Shown here one piece after another: positions 55,748 through 64,000 of a DNA stretch of 64,000 bases. The notes beneath the pieces were generated by a model, which made no database searches, had not been told where the DNA came from, and saw nothing but the letters and a program-made list of their open reading frames with translations. Numbering within the stretch: position 1 is the stretch's first letter; the number at the start of each line of letters is the position of its first letter. This stretch comes from Coniferiporia sulphurascens. Taxonomy: Eukaryota; Basidiomycota; Agaricomycetes; Hymenochaetales; Hymenochaetaceae. Made by a program: the position numbers and the translations under genes. The DNA is taken from positions 100,398 to 164,397 of the forward strand of contig NBBA01000027.1 of assembly GCA_002794785.1 (NCBI GenBank), read 5' to 3'.

Positions 55748-58700
55748 TCACAAATCAGAGAGAGAAGGTGGAAGTGCACCTGAAAGCTCCAAAAGAGCCG
55801 GGTCTGAGTCCTGGGTATGGGGTCCGAGCATACACTGCATGTAGTCCCTAAGGAGGTCCAGGTCCATATCCTCGTCGGTGGGGTGGCTGTCTAGTTCCAT
55901 CGCAGCGAAGGCCAAGCAGATGGCACCCGAGGTCCTGTTGGATAGGTGGTTCAGATGCCCCATCAGCCTAAGCCAGCGGCACAGAACTGGGATAAGGTTT
56001 TCCTCTGCCCATTCTAAGTGATGGGCTAGGAGGGGGGTTTTGGCTGGCCAGACGCGCCGAATCCAGGGTCGGAAGGTATTGCACCCACCGAGAATGTGGG
56101 CAGTCATCTGTGCAGGCCATGGTGGATGGTTGTGCCACCTGCAGTGGGAAATCAGGCCGTGCCTATGCCAGTAGGTTGAGTCGAAGCTCAGCCAGTAGCC
56201 CCTGTAGGGACTGGTGCGGCAGAGGACTTGTGCCACTGCAGAGAGGTGATGGCGGGGGTGGTCTGCAGAGTGCGTGAGGAGCTTCTGCAGGCGACGAGAG
56301 GGGATGCTGTGTACTGCCAAATATTTGTTGGTGGTGGAGGCGAGGGGGCAGGCTAGGGACAGTGTCCATCATTCAACAAGCATCTTGGTGGCCACCTCTT
56401 TTAGTGCGGATATGGAGGGCGCAAGTTGCGAGGGGGGGAGCTCCATGGCGAGTTTCGCTTCGTCATCAGCCCATTCATTCCTGGGGACATCTGAATGACC
56501 TGGACACCATACAAAATGGATGGTGAGACCTGGATGTGAGTCCAGAAGCATCTCGACCCCAGCCTTCCAAAGGTGAAGGAGGTGGGCGCCTGGTATGGTG
56601 GCCCAGCTGTGGAAAAGGTTGAGTGTTGTCAGCGAGTTGGACAGGAAGAATAAGTCCAATGCGATAGGCAGGTGGGTGCAGAGGCGGTGCGTGGCCCAGC
56701 CTGGAGCGGTGGTGAGAGAGAAAATTTCTGCATCCATGGCCATGGCGCAGGTGGGGGAGGCAAGTCAGCGGGACTGTATTTTGGTGAGGCCGCACATAGC
56801 ACAGATGGCAGATCCCAAGGCGGTTCCAATGTGGGAGCCATTGGTGAAGACCTGGAGGTGTGGGGTGGTGCTGAGGTCTAGGGTGGCTTTTATGAACTCG
56901 TTGCATGTGTCACTTGTGACCAGGAGGGAGGGGAGGGTGAAGTTGACCCACCCCCCTGTAGAGGCCAGAGGATCCGTCCAGGGTGGATGCGTGTATGCAG
57001 GGACCGGTTGTACCTGGGGGACTTGGACCTGCAGAGAAAGGGAAAAAGGTCTATTAGTTACATTTCGAAAGCACTTGTGGCCAATAGAGTGAGGGGTGCG
57101 CCATAGGCGCAGGGAGTGGGTCATTTTTAAATACTCAAAGTAAAAAGAGAGGGGAGGGACTGAGCATAGGAAATTAGTGGAGAATGGGGAGGCACCCTTG
57201 TAGATGCCTAGGATCCACCAGCAGGCCGTGTTTTGCACAGCCTGGAGTCGGTTGATCAGGGTTTTTTGGCGGTGGCCATGGTACCAGACAGGGGTGCCCC
57301 ATGCTAAGACAGAGCAGATGCAGCTGGTGTATAATCGCCAGAGGAGGGCCAATACTCCGCGTTCGGTGTTGCCTAGGATGTGGAGGGCGGCGAGGGTGGA
57401 GAGTCCCTTGGAGCACATTCGCTCGACATGGGGCTTAAAGGTTAGGCCTGGGTCCCACCAGATCCCGAGCCACCGCAGTGGACGGGAGGGTTGGATGAGG
57501 GTGTTAGGGTCGATTTGTATCCCGGCGGTGTCCCAGCCATGATAGCCGACTCTGCGCCGAGGTGGGTGGAAGTGGAGTGCCTCTGTTTTGGTGGCCTTGA
57601 TGTTGAGGCCGATGTCACCAAAGAGGCTGTCGAGTTGGTGATATGCATCTGCCAGGTGGCAGCAGTTGGATGCTACTGAGGGGCCAACACATATTAGTAG
57701 ATGGTCATCAATGTATGCCAGCACCGTGGTGCCAGCTTGGTGGAAGCACCAGAGGACCATGCCCATGAAAATTGTTGATAGGATGGGGGAGACGGGCAAT
57801 CCTTGAGGGGTGCCGAAGTCAGGTTTCGGGGCAGTTGGGAGGGTGGTGCCATTGAAGGCAACTGTGACCTGCCTATCCATCATGAAAGAGAGACACCAAT
57901 CCACCATGTTGGGCAGGCACTGGAGCTCCAACAGTTGCCGGTGAAGGAGGTGGGGGTGTACTGAGTCAAAGAAGCCCTGAATGTCAACCGCTAGGACCGA
58001 ACACACCAGGCCCTTCATGTGGGCATTCTCCACTATCTGTAGAAGGTGTTGGGCAGCGTCATAGACTGAGTGTCCTTGACGCCCCTCATACTGGTTAGGT
58101 GGCAGCCAGTCCCACTTGTTGGCGAGGAACTGGAGCTGGTTAGCTATGATCTTTTCGAGGAGTTTCCCTAAGGTCTCCTTGAGGGTGATGGGCCGGTATG
58201 AGCATGGCGAGAAGGGGTCCTTCTCATTTGGCTTCCTGAGCATTACAACTTTTGCCACCCACTAGCACTCAGGGTGGTGCCCCAAGCACAGACAGTCGTT
58301 GAAGAGTGTAAGTATCTCATCGGGGTAGGCATCGACCACCCATTTCAGGGGGCGATAGCCTATTCCCAAGAGGCCCAGAGCTGACAAATTGGAGGTATCG
58401 GTCAGTGTCCCTGTAAGCTTGGCGAGGAGGATCAGCGGGGCAGCTGATTGGGGGGGTGGTGGTGGGTTTTGGATTGCTGGGATGGGGGGGGGAGGCATGA
58501 AGAAAGTTTCGCAGAATAGCTCACCTTTCTCATTGTCTGACTGGGTGAAGGTGCCATCTCGTCGTTTGAGGGATGGGATGGGTGTGGGGCAGTTGCCGAG
58601 GCCCCTTTTGGCCCAGGTCCAGATGTTGGAGGCATCCGCTTCGGCCGCCTGATCGGCATAGAACTGCCGCTTGGCCGTGCGCACTCCTCGTTTGAAGGCG

Positions 58701-59746
58701 CAGTGCATGGATGCTCATTGGAGGGGGGTGGTAGCTGTCGAGATGGCAGTCAGCAGGGTTTTGCATGTTGATGTCCACCATGGGACCTCTGTTTTTGACA
58801 GTTTTGAGAGGCAGGTAAATGGCTTGAGGGCCGCCACCATGGCTGACACCACAGCATCGGCCTTGTTGTCCAGGGTGAGGGTGTCATTGGCCAGGAGGGC
58901 GAAGGCAAGGTCTAGTAGAGGGAAGGCAATGTCGGTCCACTCCTCCTTGTCGGCTAGTAGAAGCTGGCGGGTCTTGAGGACCGGAGGTGGGAGCCAAAAG
59001 GGAATTGACCAGTGCAGAATAGTGTGGTCTGACAGTGGGGAGAGGTTGGAGGTGGCCAAGTCCAGGATGGCATCAGGGTTGATGGAGGGGGGGGCCCAAA
59101 TCATGTCTATGGGGCACCTCAGGTGGTTGCCATCAGGCCTGGAGTCAGAGTCAGGTAAATGGGCAGGTGCTAGGCCATGCCCACGGAAAAAGTCGTTGAG
59201 GGGTTGTGCCCTCAATTCCTCTGGCCATGAGGTGGGGTGTTCGGACCATGTGGGGTGACGATGGTTGAAGTCGCCCACCACAAGGAGGGTGGTGGCTAGT
59301 GCCGAGGGGAGCGAAAAGAGGAATAACTCACCTGGGTACTGCAGGGGGGCCCTGGCTCGGTCTGGGGGGGACATGCCATAGTAGTTGCACACCTGGACTG
59401 TGAGGGGGGATTGGATTTCCACAGTGAGGATGTCGGTGCCGTGAGAGGCGGTTCCAAGTACTGACCATGAAGTTGGGGGGAGAGAGCATGCCACATAGGT
59501 GACTACCCGGGGCCAGGAGTCGGGGGGTAGGACTGGTGTGTAGCCTGGGATGTTGGGGATGTTGAGCACTGGTATACCAGTGGGGTTGGTGAGGGATGGT
59601 TGCAAGCCGATTTGGTACCAGGGAGGTTCCTGGATAAGAATTAGGTGTGGTGGGGAAGGGGTGTCAGTAAGGAGCGGGATCAGGGAATTTATCGCCACTA
59701 GTGAGTGGGCGGTGTTCCACTGCATGACAGAGATGTCTCCAATCAT
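55748..59746 (-). pseudogene. E16 ORF2: EN, RT, RNase H; one frame, four stops
   Basis: A single frame of 1,332 codons from the ATG at 59746 to the stop at 55748. Nonsense codons end at 58715, 58262, 56765 and 56369. By comparison with sister copies at least three are CGA to TGA or TGG to TAG transitions. Endonuclease: VMQWNTAHS, LILIQEPPW, VGDFNHRHPTW, SDHTILHW. RT: ITLKETLGKLLEKII, DIQGFFDSVHP, GTPQGLPVSPILS, intact YIDD. RNase H: FTNGSHIG, AMDAEIFSL, LSNSLTTLNL, RNEWADDEAK, with two catalytic Asp now Asn. C-terminus ends LLELSGALPPS. Confidence 0.93.
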
Positions 59747-61767
59747 GATTCCTCCATTTGTTCGAAGGTGGGTTCGTCCTCAATGGCCTCCAGGATTTGG
59801 CGGTATCGCTTCTTCTTGGGGCAGGACGGGAGGGTGGCGGGGTGGTCACCTTTGCAGTTGGTGCAGTGGCAAGGGTGAGGACATGGGTCGGCTTCTGCCA
59901 CAGTGTCAGTGGCGCAGTGGATGCAGTTCTTGCAGTGGTTGTGGGTAAGGTGATTACCCCCACAGTTGGCACAGCAGGCTTGGGTGTGGCACCCCTTGGT
60001 CCCATGTCCGAGGCCTTGGCAGTGCTCACATTGGGTGAGGCTGGGGTGAATGGGAGGGATGGAGAGGTGGAGGGAGGATCTGAAGAGCCAGACCCATGGG
60101 CGCTTAAGGAGGCGCTTGCGAATAGACCTGTCAGGGTTGATGAAGGAGAAGGCAACCGGGCACTTACTCAGGGAGGGTAGGTGTTCGGGGGTTGCAGCGA
60201 AGTGGGGGGTGATGATGAAATCCAGGGGGCGGAGTGTCGGGTTGTTGGTGACTTCCACCAGGAGGACGGCTTTGGAGATGGTGTGTTTGTTCTGGCCGAA
60301 GTGGTAGTCCTTGCAGGGAACCATTGAAATCCACAGGGAGGACCTAGGCTGAATGTGGGAGGGGGTCAGTTGGAATGCCTCAGGGGCCTCAGCCCCTTTG
60401 GTAGTGCACCTGTTGTGCATGTGGTGCAAGAACACTTCCATGTGCCGGTCGATGATCGTGGCTGTGGAAGGGTTAGCCGAGTGGGGTCGCTGCGTGAACG
60501 TGGTCACAAGGTTTCCCTTCACGTTAAATGAAGCAGAAAGGACCGTGACTTGGTCTGCAGTGGGGAGGGAGGCAAAGAAATCACATGCTATTTTTGTGAG
60601 AACCATGGCGGGTTTTTGGAGGTGTGCCGAGAGGCTGGTGACCAGTGAAAGGACCAGTGTTGGGTCCTTGGCGTACATTGTGGGGGGTGGGGGCACCTGC
60701 CGCATGTGCTTCTTCTTCTTTTTCTGCACTGGGTTGATGACCGCCCCTGTGGCAGGTGCCACTGGGGTGGGGTTGGTGGATGTTGGGGTGGCTGCTGCTG
60801 CTGCCACCTGTGTGTAGGAGGTGGGGGTGGCTTGAATTGTAGCCTGGGGGGTGGGCTGTAGCTGTTGCTGCTGCTGTTGATGGGGGGCAGGCCTAGAGCT
60901 GAGAGAGGACATCTGCCTGGAAATAGAAGCCACATCAGTAGTCAGATGCTTGACCGCATCAGTCAGTGCCTTCATCTTTGGGGTCATGGGGGCGGTGCCA
61001 GGGGTCTGGGCGGTAACTGGGGGCCTTTCCTGGGGGCGAGCTGGCTGGAAGGGGTATGGGAGGTCGAAACCTCCCTCCCCCATGTGCTGGTAGGCAATGA
61101 TCGCGTCGAACATTGCCCGTGTTGGGTGGAGATTGTCCTTCCTGGCCCTGTGAAGGGCATCGAGTGCCTTGAGCGAGATGTAGGCCGTCTGCCCCAGGAG
61201 TTGCACTGCTGCTTGTTCATGGCTTTTGCCGGGAGCAGTGTTGGCCATAGCTTCGAAGTAGCCAGAGCACAGGTCAGTGATGGTGTCCAGGAATCCATCC
61301 AGTGGGCTGCATGCCATGCTTGGGCGGGGGCAAGGGGTCTGTGGCGACAGGACCATTGCGTCCCGCTTTTGTGAGGCAGCTGGTGAGGGTGTCCGGTATG
61401 GGGGGTCTGAGTTCGGGAGGTAATCTTCTTTGTTTCCAGCATCATACTTGTGTGGCTCGACAACGTTGGAGGCAGCAGACTGGGGACAGCTGCTAAACTG
61501 TTCAAACATGGCTGTGAAGGCCGCGTTCGAGACGCCAGTAGCGGGGGAGGGGGCGAGGTGGAGGGCGTCTGGCGATGATTCCGGGGCGGGGGTCTGGGCG
61601 CTGGGCTGGGCATAGGGTATGGGGGTCGTTTTGCATTGAGCGGTGATGAGAGCTTCGGCGGCTAGGTTGGCGGCTGTCTCGGCAGCCCTTGCAGTGGCTA
61701 GGCTCACCAATGAGGACAAGGGGACAGTAGGTCTTGTGTGATGAAGGGCACCACGATAGTCTGACAT
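59743..61767 (-). CDS. E16 ORF1, intact Gag-like zinc-knuckle protein (674 aa)
   Basis: Only complete ORF1 in the window. ATG at 61767 lies 59 bp inside the element 5' end. Order: MSDYRGALHH, Ala-rich helix (SLATARAAETAANLAAEAL, about 20-45), Pro/Ser-rich region, ALDALHRARK helix (about 200), SISRQMSSLS and a Gln run (about 300), Lys cluster QKKKKKH (about 350), a conserved core with PLDFIITPHFAATPEHLPSLS, then knuckles CEHCQGLGHGTKGC, CANCGGNH and CTNCKGDH. Ends FEQMEES. Presumed RNA-binding and RNP-forming role; its stop overlaps the ORF2 ATG (59743-59746). Confidence 0.92.
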   Translation of the reverse strand: MSDYRGALHHTRPTVPLSSLVSLATARAAETAANLAAEALITAQCKTTPIPYAQPSAQTPAPESSPDALHLAPSPATGVSNAAFTAMFEQFSSCPQSAASNVVEPHKYDAGNKEDYLPNSDPPYRTPSPAASQKRDAMVLSPQTPCPRPSMACSPLDGFLDTITDLCSGYFEAMANTAPGKSHEQAAVQLLGQTAYISLKALDALHRARKDNLHPTRAMFDAIIAYQHMGEGGFDLPYPFQPARPQERPPVTAQTPGTAPMTPKMKALTDAVKHLTTDVASISRQMSSLSSRPAPHQQQQQQLQPTPQATIQATPTSYTQVAAAAATPTSTNPTPVAPATGAVINPVQKKKKKHMRQVPPPPTMYAKDPTLVLSLVTSLSAHLQKPAMVLTKIACDFFASLPTADQVTVLSASFNVKGNLVTTFTQRPHSANPSTATIIDRHMEVFLHHMHNRCTTKGAEAPEAFQLTPSHIQPRSSLWISMVPCKDYHFGQNKHTISKAVLLVEVTNNPTLRPLDFIITPHFAATPEHLPSLSKCPVAFSFINPDRSIRKRLLKRPWVWLFRSSLHLSIPPIHPSLTQCEHCQGLGHGTKGCHTQACCANCGGNHLTHNHCKNCIHCATDTVAEADPCPHPCHCTNCKGDHPATLPSCPKKKRYRQILEAIEDEPTFEQMEES

Positions 61768-61826
61768 GGGGGAGTTTTAGCTGCCTGCACTAGTGAGATG
61801 ATGGTGGTTACTGGTCAAGAAGGATG
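61768..61826 (-). promoter_or_regulatory. E16 5' UTR, presumed internal promoter
   Basis: 59 bp, nearly identical to 28097-28155, from CATCCTTCTTGACCAGTAAC to the ATG. Promoter role is inferred from its position in a full-length LINE. Confidence 0.6.
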
Positions 61827-62296
61827 AGGTGGGCACCTGGCATGGTGGCCCATGTGCGGAAGAGGTGCAGTGCAGTCAGTGAATCAGATAGGAAGAAGAT
61901 ATCTGATGCGACATGCAGCTGTGCCGGGAGGCGGTGTGCTACCCAGCCAGGGGCTGTTGTGAGGGAGAACTCCTTGGCGTCCATAGCCGTGGCACAGGTG
62001 GGGGATTCCAGTCGGCGTGACCGGAGATGGGTGGGGCCTAGCATTGTGCAGATGGCCGAGCCCGACCTGTTGTCGATGTGCAAGCCATCTGTGAATACTT
62101 GGACGTGGGGGTGGAGCCTAGGGCCCGTGCAGCTCTCATGAACTGTTTGCAAGTGTCCGTGCTGACCGGGGTGATGGGGGTGGTGAAGTGGACTTGGCCG
62201 TTAGTAAAGGCCAGGGGGTCCATCCATGGGGGATGCATGTATGCAGGGACCTGTTGAACCCAAGGGGCTCAGACCTGCAGAGAAAGGAGAAGGGTC
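61827..62296 (-). pseudogene. LINE ORF2 RNase H fragment upstream of E16
   Basis: Encodes QVRAPWVQQVPAYMHPPW, a frameshifted RNase H start (FTDGLHIDNRSGS at 61808-62152), TAMDAKEFSL and LSDSLTALHLFRTW. It ends at PGAHL, where the E16 5' end is attached in the same orientation. The right side is cut by the tail of E17. Confidence 0.87.
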
Positions 62297-62561
62297 TTTT
62301 TTTTTATTTTATTTTATTTTATTTTATTTTATTATTCCTGCAGTATTACATAATTACAAGCTGCCCCCCCAGAGGGGGGGCCCTAACTACATAACAACAG
62401 AGGCACCTGTCATCGCACACCACACGAAACTGGGTGGGGGCCCTTGTGTGTAGGGCCCCTATTAGTGAAGGAAAAGAGGAAAGAGGGAGGAATACATTTC
62501 GCTACAGCACAGCCAAACGGACGAGAGCAGGCAAATGGGGTAGTTTAGAAAAGGAAAGGGG
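62297..62561 (-). mobile_element. LINE E17, 3' UTR fragment
   Basis: (TTTTA)n tail, hairpin (about 62363-62382) and 3' UTR with about 0.2 kb left. Within it the usual ctgctccc-ggtgcc block is missing (near 62441). It joins a plus-strand RT at about 62562; no TSD. Confidence 0.85.
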
Positions 62562-64000
62562 GCTTTTCCAAGAGACTTTCTTTATGCCCCCCCCACCCCA
62601 GGCAGCGAACGACGTCCCGCTACCCCCCAACACAACCAGCTGCCCCGCCCATACTCTTATCGGAGCTTACAGGGGCACTGGCCGACACCTCCAACTTGTC
62701 GGCTCCGGGCCTCTCGGGAATAGGTTATCGCCCCCTGAAATGAGTGGTCGATGCCTACCCCGACGAGATACTCATGCTTTTCAATGACTGCCTACGCTTG
62801 GGGCACCACCATGAGTGCTGGTGGGCAGCAAAAGTGGTGATGCTCAGGAAGCCCAACAAGAAGGACCCTTCTCGCTGCATTCATATCAGCCCATCATCCT
62901 TGAGGAGACCCTCAGGAAACTCCTGGAAAAAAATAATAAGCTTAACCGGCTCCAGTTCCTCGCCAACACGAGGGGCAGGCTGCCACCCAACCAATATGGG
63001 GGGTGCCAAGGCCATTCGTCTACAACGCTGCCCAGCACCTTCTACAGATTGCTGAATGCGCTCACTTGGAGGGCCTCATCTGCTCGGTCCTAGCGGTCGA
63101 CATTCAGGGTTTCTTCGACTCAGTGCACCCCCAACTCCTCCACCGACAACTGTTGGACCTTGGTTGTGTGCCAGACATGGCCGACTGGTGCCTGTCCTTC
63201 ATGATGGACCGGCAGGTCGCCATCACCTTCGATGGCACCACCCTCCCTACTGCCCCTAAACCCGACTTCGGCACCCCCAAGGATTGCCAGTCTCTCCCAT
63301 CCTGTCAACAATATTCGTGGGGTGGTCCTCTGGCACTTTCACCAAGCCGGCACCACTGCCCTGGCATATGTTGATGACCACTTACTTATTTGTGTAGGTC
63401 CCTCAGTGGCATCCAACTGCTGTGCTCTCACCCATGCCTACCACCAACTCGACACCCTCTTCAGCACCATTGGTCTCAACATTGAAGCTGCCAAGATGGA
63501 GTGCCTCCACTTTCACCCTCCTCAGCAACACACCGGCTATGATGGCTGGGACACCGCCGGAGTTCAAGTCAACCCCAACACCCTGATCCGCCCCTCTATC
63601 CCACTGCAATGGCTAGGGATATGGTGGACCGGGCCTCTCCTTCAAACCTCATGTCGAGCACATGCGCTCCAAGGGCTCTCCACCCTCGCTGCCCTACACA
63701 TCTTGGTAACACCCAATGTGGAATATCGGCCCTCCTACTCCACCGCCTTTACACCTCCTGCATCTGCTCCATCCTGTCTTGGGAGTGCCAGTGTGGTACC
63801 ATGGCCGCCGACAAAAAACCCTGGTAAACCGCCTCCAGGCCATGCAAAACATGGCCTGCTGCTGGATCTTGGGTGTCTTTAAAGGCGCCTCCCCCCATTC
63901 CACCAATTTCCTTTGCTCTGTTCCCCTCTTTCTTTCTATCTTGAATATGTAAAGACAACCCATTCTCTGCGCCTATGGCGCACCCCTCACTCTATTGGCT
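62562..64000 (+). mobile_element. LINE E18, RT region, runs off the window
   Basis: Plus-strand ORF2 from LFQETFFMPPP onward. RT motifs DIQGFFDSVHPQ, FGTPKDCQSLP (motif B shifted by a deletion) and YVDDHLLICVG are spread over three frames. At least five small deletions (near 62868, 63019, 63286, 63630 and 63680) and a TGA at 62742-62744 (TGG in sisters) make it one of the most eroded copies. It continues past 64000 at the AT-rich patch. Confidence 0.9.

Larger units (their letters stand above)
55429..61826 (-). mobile_element. Full-length LINE E16, best preserved copy (6.4 kb)
   Basis: Complete minus-strand element: 59-bp 5' UTR, intact ORF1, ORF2 in one frame with four stops, 3' UTR, hairpin (about 55484-55502) and (TTTTA)n tail. 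Flanks are minus LINE linker (left) and minus LINE RNase H (right); they do not form a TSD. Same subfamily as LINE B. The most useful reference for the family in this window. Confidence 0.95.

Overview
The window is an almost gene-free pile of nested retrotransposons, most likely from a filamentous fungus. Nearly every stretch belongs to one LINE superfamily of the EN-RT-RNase H type (Tad1-like architecture). ORF1 carries zinc knuckles. ORF2 carries an APE-type endonuclease, a reverse transcriptase with a YVDD/YIDD box and an RNase H. The fungal assignment rests on this LINE type and on a 226-bp scrap of a LYS2-type alpha-aminoadipate reductase gene that still holds a 54-nt intron. The clade within fungi cannot be told. 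No tRNA, rRNA, CRISPR array or intact host gene was seen.

Layout: 1-16588 is a plus-strand nest. LINE E2 (311-5541) sits inside E1 (1-310 plus 5542-12119), which sits inside E3 (12121-16588). Two solo LTRs are embedded. 16589-16683 is a perfect palindrome that mirrors the LINE 3' UTR. 16684-21751 is a mosaic of LINE scraps and copies of a second, apparently non-coding repeat here called R. 21752-28155 is a full-length minus-strand LINE. 28156-32647 is a plus-strand LINE ORF1 interrupted by a minus-strand R-LINE chimera (28497-31899). 32648-38396 holds two minus-strand LINEs, the second with the LYS2 scrap in its 3' UTR. 38397-44677 is a plus-strand R-LINE chimera holding four nested layers. 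44678-62296 is mainly two more full-length minus-strand LINEs (44678-52401 and 55429-61826) with fragments. 62297-64000 is a LINE tail and a plus-strand LINE that runs off the window.

How the parts relate: 5'-truncated LINEs usually have clean 10-15 bp target-site duplications (TSDs), and solo LTRs have 5-bp ones, so the order of insertion can be read directly. All LINE copies are damaged. Most in-frame stops look like CGA to TGA or TGG to TAG/TGA transitions, which suggests CpG-biased mutation in silenced DNA. The best preserved copy is 55429-61826: ORF1 is open over 674 codons and ORF2 is one 1,332-codon frame broken by four stops.

The most unusual signal is R, about 1.3 kb without a long ORF. 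In all four occurrences it is joined at its 3' side to a 5'-truncated LINE of the same orientation. One R-LINE unit is bounded by a single 15-bp TSD, so it entered as one retrotransposition product. Its hairpins appear to show compensatory changes between copies.
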